Origin: Bacillota bacterium
Lineage (GTDB): Bacteria > Eremiobacterota > SpSt-956 > JAKJGF01
Assembly: GCA_029555925.1 (NCBI GenBank)
Contig: JAKPQU010000055.1
Location: 1 to 38,378 of the forward strand
Length of the DNA: 38,378 nucleotides
Direction of reading: 5' to 3'
The position numbers were made by a program, and so were the translations under genes. The notes under the pieces were generated by a model. The model did no database searches, was not told the DNA's origin, and saw only the letters and a list, made by a program, of their open reading frames with translations. Below, piece by piece: positions 15,400 through 24,167 of this stretch. The first letter of the stretch is position 1, and each line of letters starts with the position of its first letter.

Positions 15400-15828
15400 A
15401 GCAAGAAAGTTATATTACTCGTTGAGGATAACCCAGATGATGAACTTCTTACTATGAGGGCTCTGAAGAAAAACAATGTAATTAACGATATTGTTTTGTG
15501 TCGGAATGGTGTGGAAGCAATAGATTATCTTTTCGGAAAAAATAGCGATGAAACCGACCTTCCGCAGCTAATATTACTTGATTTGAAATTGCCTAAAATT
15601 GACGGCCTTGAGGTACTCAGAAAAATAAGAACTAGTGAAAGAACCAGGTTTTTACCTGTTGTGGTTCTGACATCATCAAAAGAAGAAAGGGACATTGTGG
15701 AAAGTTATAAACTGGGAGCAAACAGCTATATTCAGAAACCCGTTGATTTTTCACAGTTTGTAGAAGCTGTAAAACAACTGCAGCTTTACTGGCTTGTAAT
15801 GAATGTATCTCCTCTTAACATGAAATAA
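15397..15828 (+). CDS. Single-domain response regulator (Rcp1/CheY-like)
   Basis: This 143-aa receiver domain has no output domain. Acidic pocket residues are in VEDNPDD, the phospho-acceptor is Asp62 ([11 protein letters not shown]), the switch residues are in LTSS, and Lys114 is in QKPVDF. The insertion after helix 2 and the C-terminal LQLYWL are typical of the Rcp1 family, which serves bacteriophytochrome-type kinases. That fits the phytochrome-kinase-like HisKA of 13207-14691. It lies 23 bases before the large hybrid kinase. Confidence 0.94.
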   Translation: MSKKVILLVEDNPDDELLTMRALKKNNVINDIVLCRNGVEAIDYLFGKNSDETDLPQLILLDLKLPKIDGLEVLRKIRTSERTRFLPVVVLTSSKEERDIVESYKLGANSYIQKPVDFSQFVEAVKQLQLYWLVMNVSPLNMK

Positions 15829-15851
15829 ATAGAATAAAAGGGAGGTTCTTT

Positions 15852-18569
15852 ATGTCTTTAAACATTGATATCCTTCTAATTGAGGATTCTGAAGATGATG
15901 CCCTATTACTCATCAGGGAATTAAAGAGAGCCGGTTTGAAACCTTCTTATAAAAGGGTTGATAACAGGGAAGAATTATATAAAGCACTGGACCGGGAGAA
16001 GTGGGATATTGTTATTTCCGATTATTCTATGCCTCATTTCAACGGTCTCGTGGCTCTGGAGATTTTAAAAGAAAAATCCATAGATATTCCCTTTATTATC
16101 GTATCAGGCGCCATAGGTGAAGATATTGCAGTGGAAGCTATGAAGGCAGGAGCCCATGATTATATTCTGAAAAATAATCTGAAAAGACTGGTTCCTGCTA
16201 TTGAAAGGGAATTAAGGGAAGCAAAAATAAGAATTGAGAGAAAAAAAGCAGATGAGGAACTCAGGGAAATTCAAAGAAAACTTCTTACTCTTATGAGCAA
16301 CCTCCCCGGTATGGCCTACAGATGTAAATATGACAGTAAGTGGACAATGGAATTTGTAAGTGAAGGCTGTTTTCATCTGACAGGTTACGACCCTAATGAT
16401 TTGATTGATAATAAAAAATTATCTTATAATGATATTATTTATGATGGCGATCGAGTGAGTGTCTGGCAACAGATCCATCTGTCTGTGACGGAAAAGAGAC
16501 CTTTTGAACTTGTTTATAGAATTATTACCGCAAAGAATGAAGAAAAATGGGTATGGGAAAAAGGGCAGGGTGTTTTTTCCCATACAGGTGATATAGTCGC
16601 CCTGGAAGGTTTTATTATTGATATAACAGAAAGCAAGAAAGGAGAAGACAGATTAAGAGAGAGTGAATATTCATACAGGACTCTTGCACAGAATTTGCCC
16701 GGTATCGTTTACAGAATATTTGTAAGAGAAGGCCATAAGATGAAATTTTTCAATGATATGCTTTTACCTCTGACAGGTTTTAAACAGGAAGAGATTTCTG
16801 AAGGAGATATGTGTTCTATTTACCATCTGGTAGAAGAAGAAGATAGACAGAATGTACTGAAAACAGTAGAAAAGGCAGTTGCGGATAATGAGACGTTTCG
16901 GCTGGAATATCGTTTTAATTGTAAAGATGGTCATCAGAGATATTTCTCTGAAAGAGGCAGACCTGTCCTGGGAGCAGATGGCAGTCTTCTCTATATAGAC
17001 GGTGTAATCTTTGATATAACCGAGCAGAAGATGGCTGAACAGGCGTTAAAAGAAAGTGAAAGCAGGAACAGAGCATTGCTTGCTGCCATACCTGACATTA
17101 TGTTTATATATGATAAAAACGGTATATTCTGGGATTACCATGCATCTGACACAAACAATCTCCTTGTATCACCGGAACAGTTTCTCGGCAAAAACTTGAA
17201 AGATATATTGCCATCTAACATTTCAGAAACAGTTATGCAACTTTTAAATAAAGCCCTGGAAACCGGTGAAGGACAGGTAATGGAATACAGCCTCATTATC
17301 GAAGGAAAAGAGAAATATTTTGAAAGCCGTATCGTGCCATGTGACAGTGAAAAAGTCCTTTCTCTGGTCAGAGATATTACAGAAAAAAAGAGGACAGAAG
17401 AAGAAAAAAAGAAACTTGAACAGCAGCTTCAACATGCTCAGAAGCTGGAAAGTCTCGGAGTTCTTGCCGGTGGTATTGCTCATGATTTCAACAATATTCT
17501 TACAGGAATTTTAGGATATGCAGATCTTACTCTTCTTGACCTTTCTCCTCTGTCTCCAGCAAGAGACAGCGTACAGCAGATTGTAATTGCTGCAAGAAGA
17601 GCAGCAGATTTAACAAAACAGATGCTTGCCTATTCAGGTAAAGGGAAATTTTTAATTCAGCCTCTTCAGATTTCCAATATAGTTCAGGAAATGAGTCATC
17701 TTCTTGAAGTTTCTATTTCTAAGAAGTGTATCCTGAAATATAATTTCGCGAAAGACCTGCCTCTGATAGAAGGTGATGCAACCCAGTTGCGTCAGGTCAT
17801 TATGAACTTGATTATAAACGCTTCTGATGCCATAGGGGAATACAGCGGTGTAATATCATTGAATACGGGAATTATATACTGTGACCATACCTATCTTTCT
17901 GAAAGCTATATAAACGAAAATCTTCCTGAAGGATATTATGTATATCTTGAAGTGGCAGATACAGGCTGTGGTATGACAAGAGACATTCAGAATAAGATTT
18001 TCGATCCCTTTTTTACAACAAAATTCACCGGAAGAGGTCTTGGACTTGCAGCAGTCCTTGGCATAGTCAGAAGTCATCATGGAACTATAAAAATTTACAG
18101 TGAACCCGGGAGAGGGACAAATTTCAGGGTACTTTTTCCTGTTTCGAACCTTGATAGTAAAATGATTGAAAAAGAAAGGTCTGAAGGAAAAAGCTGGCAT
18201 GGGAAAGGAACTGTACTTGTAATTGATGACGAGAAAACTGTCCGTACTGTCGCCAAAGCTATGTTAAGCAAACTCGGGTTTACTGTGCTCACAGCAGATG
18301 ATGGTATAACAGGTATTGAAATATTTAAAAATAATATTAATGATATAGGAGCAGTGCTGCTGGATATGACTATGCCTCATATGAACGGAGAAGAAACCTT
18401 TAATGAACTTCGCAGGCTCAGACAGAATGTGCAGGTTATTCTTTCAAGTGGTTATAATGAACAGGAAGCAATAAGCCGTTTCCCGGGACAGGGACTGGCA
18501 GGTTTTATACAGAAACCTTACAGGGTAGATGAACTGGTACATGTGCTTCAGAAGGTTTTTAAAGGGTGA
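15852..18569 (+). CDS. Large hybrid histidine kinase: REC-PAS-PAS-PAS-HisKA-HATPase-REC
   Basis: The 905-aa cytoplasmic protein has an N-terminal receiver (Asp57, Lys107, residues 5-125), three PAS domains (about 140-262, 270-392, 402-512) and a short coiled coil (515-535). Then come the dimerisation domain with GGIAHDFNN (His544), an ATPase domain (NLIINASDA, DTGCGM, FDPFFTTK, GRGLGLAA) and a C-terminal receiver (Asp838, Lys888). It is preceded by GGGAGG at good spacing. With the regulator at 15397 it likely forms a phosphorelay pair. The stop TGA is the first unit of a heptamer array. Confidence 0.95.
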   Translation: MSLNIDILLIEDSEDDALLLIRELKRAGLKPSYKRVDNREELYKALDREKWDIVISDYSMPHFNGLVALEILKEKSIDIPFIIVSGAIGEDIAVEAMKAGAHDYILKNNLKRLVPAIERELREAKIRIERKKADEELREIQRKLLTLMSNLPGMAYRCKYDSKWTMEFVSEGCFHLTGYDPNDLIDNKKLSYNDIIYDGDRVSVWQQIHLSVTEKRPFELVYRIITAKNEEKWVWEKGQGVFSHTGDIVALEGFIIDITESKKGEDRLRESEYSYRTLAQNLPGIVYRIFVREGHKMKFFNDMLLPLTGFKQEEISEGDMCSIYHLVEEEDRQNVLKTVEKAVADNETFRLEYRFNCKDGHQRYFSERGRPVLGADGSLLYIDGVIFDITEQKMAEQALKESESRNRALLAAIPDIMFIYDKNGIFWDYHASDTNNLLVSPEQFLGKNLKDILPSNISETVMQLLNKALETGEGQVMEYSLIIEGKEKYFESRIVPCDSEKVLSLVRDITEKKRTEEEKKKLEQQLQHAQKLESLGVLAGGIAHDFNNILTGILGYADLTLLDLSPLSPARDSVQQIVIAARRAADLTKQMLAYSGKGKFLIQPLQISNIVQEMSHLLEVSISKKCILKYNFAKDLPLIEGDATQLRQVIMNLIINASDAIGEYSGVISLNTGIIYCDHTYLSESYINENLPEGYYVYLEVADTGCGMTRDIQNKIFDPFFTTKFTGRGLGLAAVLGIVRSHHGTIKIYSEPGRGTNFRVLFPVSNLDSKMIEKERSEGKSWHGKGTVLVIDDEKTVRTVAKAMLSKLGFTVLTADDGITGIEIFKNNINDIGAVLLDMTMPHMNGEETFNELRRLRQNVQVILSSGYNEQEAISRFPGQGLAGFIQKPYRVDELVHVLQKVFKG

Positions 18570-18619
18570 GCCGTGAAAAGTGAAAAAGTGAAGGGTGAAG
18601 AGTGAGTCGTGAAAAGTGT
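18566..18619 (+). repeat. Heptamer array (GTGAAAA/GTGAAGG/GTGAGTC) at a gene junction
   Basis: Mixed GTGANNN units run from the hybrid kinase stop to the next gene. They supply the kinase stop codon and a possible GTG start (18609) for the following gene. Confidence 0.88.
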
Positions 18620-18644
18620 TAACTTTACGGCATTATATAAAATT

Positions 18645-19097
18645 ATGCAGGAAATAATTATTTTAATAGGTTTTCCGGGGGCGGGAAAAACAACGTACTG
18701 TAGAGAAAAATTACCTGATTATATAAGGGTTTCCCTTTATGAGCTTACCCGCATGGTTGGAGGGAATAAAAAAGTAGCAAAAAAATTGGAATTGAAGTGT
18801 ATTGAAAAAGCTCTTGATATGGGATTTAATGTTGTTATTGACCGGGCAAATCTCACCGGAAGACGAAGAAAAAAGATTATCGATTTTGCCAGAAAAAAGA
18901 CTGTTTATATAAAGGCTATATGGTTTTCTGTGGAAGAACATATATGGCAGGAAAGAAACAAGAGGAGAAAATCGGCTGAAAAAGAATCTTCCCACAGAGT
19001 ATCTGAGCTGGAAATAGAAGATATGAAAAAAGAATTTAAAGAACCTTCTCTGAATGAAGGTTTTGATGAATTGGTGATAGTGAAGGGTGAAGAATGA
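18645..19097 (+). CDS. P-loop kinase of the AAA_33 / polynucleotide-kinase type
   Basis: The protein of 150 aa from ATG 18645 starts IIILIGFPGAGKTTYC (Walker A, residues 5-13 region) and continues with a VVIDRANLTGRRRKKI segment resembling the ATP/substrate loop of T4 Pnkp-like and zeta-toxin-like small kinases, then a Arg-rich lid (RNKRRKS). The substrate is unknown. A GTG start at 18609 lies inside the heptamer array and would add 12 residues; the family usually begins right at the P-loop strand, so the ATG is preferred. The last residues (VKGEE) and TGA come from GTGAAGG-type repeats. The WD40 gene follows 3 bases later. Confidence 0.8.
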   Translation: MQEIIILIGFPGAGKTTYCREKLPDYIRVSLYELTRMVGGNKKVAKKLELKCIEKALDMGFNVVIDRANLTGRRRKKIIDFARKKTVYIKAIWFSVEEHIWQERNKRRKSAEKESSHRVSELEIEDMKKEFKEPSLNEGFDELVIVKGEE

Positions 19098-19100
19098 TTA

Positions 19101-21338
19101 ATGTCCTATTCTTTTCACTCTAAATACACTATAAATGAAATAAACCGGAGATTACCAATGAATGACGATTATTCTTTAGCCATGAACATAAAAGAAGATA
19201 TTGAAGAGTGTATTGCCAGGGGAGATAATTCCTTCCCATGTATTTCTTCATCTCTTCTTAAACCTTCTGTAAGAAAAATTCTGGGCGAACTGTCAGGAGA
19301 AAATCATACCATTCACGACTCACGACTTACGACTCACTACTCATCAAATTCACTCGAATATGGCCATACAGAAACCTTTCTGGACAGAGCTCTATCAATG
19401 ATGCGCAATATAGAGATAGATGATTTTCGTCTAATAAATATCCTGGAAATTCTGAAAGATGTAAGAATAGATCTCAGTGAAACAGATCTTTCAGGTCTTG
19501 ATCTCAGAAATATATCTTTAAATAATGTAAGACTCGGTCATGGAGAGATAGACGGTATTTGGAAAGGTGCCGATTTGAGAGGTTCTATAATGAGTCCTTC
19601 TACCATGTTCCCTGAAGGTTACGAAGGCCATGAGGGGGAAGTATTCTGCCTTGCTCTCAGCCATGACGGTAAGACTCTTATGTCCCTGTCTTCCGATAAA
19701 ACTATGAAAGAATGGGATATTTCTACCGGATATTGCAAAAAAACATTTAATACTGATTCCCATGCCAGATTTGCATGTTATACACAGGACGGAAAAGGGA
19801 TTGTTACTGTAAACAGATATGGCATAATAAAAATATGGAATGACAGAGGAGAGATTGTGAAATCTCATACGTCAAACTGCGGTGAAGTTTATTCGGCTCA
19901 TATCAGCCCTGACGGTGAAAAAATAGTTCTCGGAAGCAATGTGATTACAGAAATAAACCTTCTCACGGGAGAAACAGTAAAAATTTACAGAGGACATTCA
20001 TATAAGGTCAACTCCGTACAGTACAGTAAAGACGGTATGAAGATTCTTTCTGGAGGCTCTTACGGGGAATTGAAGGAATGGGATGTGACCTCAGGCGGGT
20101 TTATCAGAAATTTTGAGAAAAAAACTGAAGAAATTACCTCTGTTTCTTACAGTCCTGATGGAAGAATGATTGCCAGCGGAAGTAAAGACGGGATAATACA
20201 GGAATATGACAGTGAAACAGGTGTAAGTCTTAAAACCTGTAGAAGCAGCGGATATCATATTATTACTTTCTCTTATAGCCCAGACGGCAGTAAAATTGCT
20301 TCTGTGAGTAAAAATAAAATTATAGAAGAGTGGGATATGGAATCAGGAGCACTTCTTAAAACCTTTCATGGACATTTATGGGATGTAAATGCCATCCTTT
20401 ACAGTTCTGACGGCACCAGAATGTTTTCCGCATCTTCAGACAGAACAGTAAAAGAATGGGATGTAGCCACGGGGGATTGTATAAGAACTTATGAGAAAGT
20501 TATCTGGAATATAAATTTTCTCACTTTGAGTCCCGATGGCGGCAGACTCCTTTTCTGCGGCGGAGATAATACAGTGAAAGAATGGGACAGTGTTACTGGG
20601 AGATGCATCAGGATTTATACCGGTCATTATATGCCTGTTATACAGATGTCTTACAGTCCTGACTGTAAAAGAATAGCTTCCTGCAGTGAAGACGGTACGA
20701 TAAAGGAATGGAGTGTTTTGACGGGAGAATGTATCGGAACTTATGAAAGACATAAAGTTACCTCCCTCTGCTACAGTAAAGACGGAAAAAAACTTCTTTC
20801 CTGCAGTGATGACTGTACAGTTAAAGAACTGGATATAGAAGCAGGTAAATATGTGAAACATTTTGAGTGCCATGGGAAAGGACTCAGGCTAGTTTATTAC
20901 AGAGGCGACAAAGTTATTGCCCTGAGCGGCGATAAAGTTATTCTCTGGGATCTTTTTACAGGAGAAATATTAAAAACTCATGATTTTTCCTTTGCAGATT
21001 CTCTGTCTTATTCAGGTGCAGTTATTATAACAAAAAAGAAAATGATAGATTACGAAGATTATATAGAAATAAAAGAATGGGACCCGGAGACAGGAGAATG
21101 TTTGAGAAGAAGCAGTGATTATCTTGTAAAAGATGAAAGAATTATAAATCATAATGGCTGGCATGTGCTGGATAAAGATCGGGGAACTGTTAAAAAATGG
21201 GATGATGGGAAATATTCTCTGGAGATAAGAAATATTCCGGGACTTTTTATACAGGGTACAAATATGGCTGGCGTAAAAACAGGCGAAGAGTATATAGATG
21301 TTTTAAATCAATACGGAGCAATTATTAGTGAAAAGTGA
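19101..21338 (+). CDS. Pentapeptide-WD40 repeat protein, about 13 blades
   Basis: This 745-aa protein has a helical N-terminus (1-130), a short pentapeptide-like stretch (DLSETDLSGLDLRNISLNN, about 135-153; GADLRGS), then about 13 WD40 units from GHEGEVFCLALSHDGK to the end. The common unit is (Y)SPDG-xIxSxSxDxTxKEWDxxTGxC, about 41 residues. Thirteen or fourteen blades suggest two seven-bladed propellers. Such proteins are scaffolds for protein complexes. It lacks any ATPase domain but directly follows a small P-loop kinase. Residues about 70-82 (HTIHDSRLTTHYSS) are encoded by a heptamer array in the open direction, and the final SEK-stop comes from a GTGAAAA unit. Confidence 0.88.
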   Translation: MSYSFHSKYTINEINRRLPMNDDYSLAMNIKEDIEECIARGDNSFPCISSSLLKPSVRKILGELSGENHTIHDSRLTTHYSSNSLEYGHTETFLDRALSMMRNIEIDDFRLINILEILKDVRIDLSETDLSGLDLRNISLNNVRLGHGEIDGIWKGADLRGSIMSPSTMFPEGYEGHEGEVFCLALSHDGKTLMSLSSDKTMKEWDISTGYCKKTFNTDSHARFACYTQDGKGIVTVNRYGIIKIWNDRGEIVKSHTSNCGEVYSAHISPDGEKIVLGSNVITEINLLTGETVKIYRGHSYKVNSVQYSKDGMKILSGGSYGELKEWDVTSGGFIRNFEKKTEEITSVSYSPDGRMIASGSKDGIIQEYDSETGVSLKTCRSSGYHIITFSYSPDGSKIASVSKNKIIEEWDMESGALLKTFHGHLWDVNAILYSSDGTRMFSASSDRTVKEWDVATGDCIRTYEKVIWNINFLTLSPDGGRLLFCGGDNTVKEWDSVTGRCIRIYTGHYMPVIQMSYSPDCKRIASCSEDGTIKEWSVLTGECIGTYERHKVTSLCYSKDGKKLLSCSDDCTVKELDIEAGKYVKHFECHGKGLRLVYYRGDKVIALSGDKVILWDLFTGEILKTHDFSFADSLSYSGAVIITKKKMIDYEDYIEIKEWDPETGECLRRSSDYLVKDERIINHNGWHVLDKDRGTVKKWDDGKYSLEIRNIPGLFIQGTNMAGVKTGEEYIDVLNQYGAIISEK
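19311..19346 (-). repeat. Heptamer array inside the WD40 gene (in-frame)
   Basis: ATTCAC, GACTCAC, GACTTAC, GACTCAC, TACTCA in 7-base period, encoding HDSRLTTH. It is in the stop-free direction relative to the gene. Confidence 0.85.
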
Positions 21339-21340
21339 AT

Positions 21341-21356
21341 AGATAAGGCCTTATCT
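21341..21356. repeat. 16-bp perfect palindrome (AGATAAGGCCTTATCT)
   Basis: This lies three bases after the WD40 stop. It could be an operator for the rnhB promoter 33 bases on, or part of a terminator; there is no T-run directly after it. Confidence 0.55.
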
Positions 21357-21388
21357 GCCATTTATAAAAAAAACACAACCTGAAAAGA

Positions 21389-21417
21389 TTGACTTCTTGA
21401 CCTGGGTGCAGTAAAAT
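21389..21417 (+). promoter_or_regulatory. Sigma-70-type promoter for the rnhB operon
   Basis: TTGACT (21389-21394) and TAAAAT (21412-21417) are spaced 17 bases, each one mismatch from consensus. The rnhB ATG is 31 bases after the -10 box. Confidence 0.65.
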
Positions 21418-21448
21418 TACTCTATCCCTTACGAAACAGATTATAAAA

Positions 21449-22126
21449 ATGAGTAATATAAAACTGGAAAAAGAACGATTTAAGAAGATGTTATGTTATG
21501 AAGATGAAGCCCGCAGACAGGGATGCGCCGTCATTGCAGGTATTGATGAAGCAGGCCGCGGAGCCTGGGCAGGACCTGTAGTGGCAGGTCTTGTTATTTT
21601 ACCTGAAGATATATTTATAGCAGGTCTCGATGACAGTAAAAAACTTCCCGAAAAAAAAAGAGAAGCCCTTTATGAAGAGATAACAGATAAAGCTCTTCAT
21701 TACTCCGTTGGTTTCTGCACATCATCTGTAATAGACAGAAAAAATATACTTAAAGCCACTTATATGGCTATGAAAAAAGCTGTTTCCTCTATGAAAATGA
21801 CTCCTGATATGATTTTTATTGATGGCAGACCCGTGCCTGATATGGGATTTTCTCAGGTTTCAATAGTCAGAGGAGATGCTAAAAGTGCTTCTATAGCGGC
21901 AGCTTCTATTATAGCCAAGGTTACCCGAGACAGAATGATGAAAGAATTTGCCGTCCTCTATCCTGAATATGGATTTGAGAAACATAAAGGCTACGGCACT
22001 AAATTACATATGAAAAACCTTGCCAGATACGGCGTCTGTCCCATTCACCGAAAAACCTTTAAGCCTGTAAAAGAAGTTTTGAATAAGAAGGAGATGTCAT
22101 CGCAGCAATTGTTTTTTATCAATTAG
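21449..22126 (+). CDS. rnhB: Ribonuclease HII
   Basis: This enzyme cuts RNA in RNA:DNA hybrids and single ribonucleotides in DNA. The 225-aa protein has the type 2 RNase H active site: Asp-Glu in AGIDEAGRGAWAGPVVAG (about 27-44), the central Asp in MIFIDGR (about 127), the Asp of the SIIAKVTRDR motif, and the C-terminal Tyr/His region KGYGTKLHM. The start has no strong ribosome site. It is the first gene of a run with yraN and the mlaEFD-like genes. Confidence 0.96.
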   Translation: MSNIKLEKERFKKMLCYEDEARRQGCAVIAGIDEAGRGAWAGPVVAGLVILPEDIFIAGLDDSKKLPEKKREALYEEITDKALHYSVGFCTSSVIDRKNILKATYMAMKKAVSSMKMTPDMIFIDGRPVPDMGFSQVSIVRGDAKSASIAAASIIAKVTRDRMMKEFAVLYPEYGFEKHKGYGTKLHMKNLARYGVCPIHRKTFKPVKEVLNKKEMSSQQLFFIN

Positions 22127-22140
22127 CTGATAAATAGTAC

Positions 22141-22509
22141 ATGAAATTAACTAAAAAACAGCTTGGTATTACAGGAGAAAAAGAAGCTCTTACATTACTG
22201 GAAAAGAAAGGTTATGAAATTTTAGAGAAGAATTTTCGCTGTATGCTCGGTGAAATAGATCTTATAATGGCTCATGGAGAAGAACTTGTTTTTATAGAAG
22301 TAAGATCCAGAACTGATACTTCTTTCGGCGAACCATACGAAACAGTTAATATGAAAAAACAGAATAAACTCTATAAACTTGCAGAATATTATTTGAAGCT
22401 CAAAGAATTACATGACAGAGACTGCAGATTTGATGTAATCTCTTTAATACTTTCACCTGACGGGTCTGTCAGAAAAATAGAACATATAGAAAATGCTTTC
22501 GGTATATAA
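22141..22509 (+). CDS. yraN: YraN/UPF0102 family nuclease-fold protein
   Basis: The 122-aa protein has a PD-(D/E)XK-type core: GEKEALTLLEKKGYEIL, NFRCMLGEIDLIM with the Asp of GEIDLI, and ELVFIEVRSR with the Glu-x-Lys/Arg site (normally EVKxR; here EVRSR). The family commonly neighbours rnhB and is suspected to act on branched DNA. It lies 14 bases after rnhB. Confidence 0.93.
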   Translation: MKLTKKQLGITGEKEALTLLEKKGYEILEKNFRCMLGEIDLIMAHGEELVFIEVRSRTDTSFGEPYETVNMKKQNKLYKLAEYYLKLKELHDRDCRFDVISLILSPDGSVRKIEHIENAFGI

Positions 22510-22515
22510 ACAGTT

Positions 22516-22558
22516 TTATATGGGGATCGTCGCGCGTAACGCATTACTGGAGGAATAG
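22516..22558 (+). repeat. Degenerate heptamer element before mlaE
   Basis: TTTATATGGGGATC, then GCGTAAC/GCATTAC units and TGGAGGAATAG. It keeps both element boundaries with a short decayed core. The GGAGGA at its right edge is about 30 bases from the mlaE ATG, too far to serve as its ribosome site unless a rarer start is used. Confidence 0.7.
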
Positions 22559-22584
22559 ATTCTATTGTTGTAACCAAACCGGTT

Positions 22585-23397
22585 ATGGCAGTTGAAAGTT
22601 TGAGTGTGAATATTATGAAATTTTTTGAAGCTACAGGTAAAATGGTTGTTTCCCTGTTAGAACTGGTGGGAGGCCTTATCTCACTTCTATGTTCAACCCT
22701 CCTGTTTCTGATAAGAGGAGCTATTAATATACGTATAACTCTTGAACAGATGGCCATTCTGGGAGTAGATTCCCTTATAATAATACTGCTTACCACATCT
22801 TTTGCCGGTATGGTTATGGCCTATCAACTTGCTTTGCAGGCCCGTATATATGGTCTCGAAGGATTTGTAGGAGGAGGAGTCGTCCTCACTATGGCAAGAG
22901 AACTTGCTCCGTTGCTGACTGCCGTAGTAATGGCAGGCCGTGTCGGTTCTGCTATTACAGCACAGATTGCTTCTATGAAGGTTACGGAACAGATAGATGC
23001 TCTCAGATCTCTTGCTACAAATCCCATAAGATATCTCGTTGTACCAAGGTTTCTGGCATGTCTTTTAATGACCCCTCTTCTTACTATGTTTTCTGTAGTA
23101 GGAGGTACAGCAGGAGGATATTTCGTAGCTACAAATCAGGGTATCAATCCCTATACCTATATGGATTCCATAAAGATATTTTTCAAGGTTTCTGACCTTA
23201 CCGGAGGTCTGATAAAGGCTCTTGTTTTCGGTGCTACCGTTGCAATAGTCGGATGTTATATAGGTCTTATTACTGAAGGAGGAGCTGCAGGTGTAGGTAG
23301 ATCTACTACCAATTCCGTTGTTATAGCTACAGTACTTATATTTTTATTTAATTTTCCTTTAACTGTAGTAATTTTTGGTAATACCGGTTTTAAGTGA
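22585..23397 (+). CDS. mlaE: MlaE-family ABC transporter permease
   Basis: The 270-aa inner-membrane permease of the lipid-asymmetry/MCE transporters has five or six hydrophobic helices. Family signatures are LALQARIYGLEGFVGGGVV, TMARELAPLLTAVVMAGRVGSAITAQI and the conserved MKVTEQIDAL motif, then GGAAGVGRSTTNSVV. It forms a complex with the ATPase and MCE protein encoded directly downstream to move phospholipids between the membranes. The frame is open upstream of ATG 22585, and an ATT at 22564 is ideally placed after GGAGGA, so the true start is slightly uncertain. Confidence 0.95.
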   Translation: MAVESLSVNIMKFFEATGKMVVSLLELVGGLISLLCSTLLFLIRGAINIRITLEQMAILGVDSLIIILLTTSFAGMVMAYQLALQARIYGLEGFVGGGVVLTMARELAPLLTAVVMAGRVGSAITAQIASMKVTEQIDALRSLATNPIRYLVVPRFLACLLMTPLLTMFSVVGGTAGGYFVATNQGINPYTYMDSIKIFFKVSDLTGGLIKALVFGATVAIVGCYIGLITEGGAAGVGRSTTNSVVIATVLIFLFNFPLTVVIFGNTGFK

Positions 23398-23401
23398 TCT
23401 T

Positions 23402-24145
23402 ATGATAAAGCTTGAACATGTTTATTTAAGTTTTGGAACAAAAGAAATATTAAGAGATGTAAGCCTTCATATCCCGGAGGGGAAGGTTACCGCCCTGATC
23501 GGTCTGAGCGGTGTAGGAAAGAGCACAATTCTAAAATTAATAATAGGTTTTTTAAAACCTGATAAAGGGAAGGTTTATGTTGACGGTAAAGATATTACGA
23601 AAATGAGCGAAAGAGAACTCGACATGACCAGAAGTGTTATGGGCATGGCTTTTCAGTATTCGGCTCTTTTTGATTATATGACATGTGGAGAAAATGTTGC
23701 CTTTGGACTCCATCAACATACGAAACTGAAAGATAAAGAAATAAAAAAGATTGTTACGGAAAAATTAAATCTTGTAGGTCTTAAAGATGTGGAAAATCTT
23801 TATCCCAGTGAAATCAGCGGCGGTATGAGAAAAAGAGTCGGCTTCGCAAGGGCTATAGCATATAATCCGAAAATAGTACTCTATGATGAGCCTACAAGCG
23901 GTCTTGACCCTGTAATGACTACAGTGTTAAATAATTTAATCTTAAAACTGAATAAAGAATTAAATGTAACTTCTCTTGTGATTACTCATGATATAGGCAG
24001 TGTTTTTACTTTTGCAGATAAAATTGCCATGCTTTATGACAGGGAAGTTGTAGAAGAAGCTGAAGCATCGGTATTTAAAAATTCTTCTAACCCTGTAGTT
24101 CAGCAGTTTATTAAAGGACTGGAAGAGGGACCTATACAGGTATGA
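23402..24145 (+). CDS. mlaF: MlaF-family ABC transporter ATP-binding protein
   Basis: This 247-aa ATPase energises the MlaE-type permease. It shows Walker A GLSGVGKST, a Q-loop at MAFQYSALFDYMT (FQYSALFD is typical of MlaF), the signature ISGGMRKRVGFARA (the MlaF-type SGGMxKRV) and Walker B IVLYDEPTSGLDP. The frame extends upstream to a TTG inside mlaE, but ATG 23402, four bases after the mlaE stop, gives the expected MIKLEHVYLSFG start. Confidence 0.96.
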   Translation: MIKLEHVYLSFGTKEILRDVSLHIPEGKVTALIGLSGVGKSTILKLIIGFLKPDKGKVYVDGKDITKMSERELDMTRSVMGMAFQYSALFDYMTCGENVAFGLHQHTKLKDKEIKKIVTEKLNLVGLKDVENLYPSEISGGMRKRVGFARAIAYNPKIVLYDEPTSGLDPVMTTVLNNLILKLNKELNVTSLVITHDIGSVFTFADKIAMLYDREVVEEAEASVFKNSSNPVVQQFIKGLEEGPIQV

Positions 24146-24167
24146 CACTTATTAAGGAGAAAATCTT

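Noticed and set aside
18609..18644. GTG start inside the heptamer array for the P-loop kinase
   Set aside because: It adds 12 residues unlike the family before the P-loop strand. It cannot be excluded, but the array makes chance starts likely.
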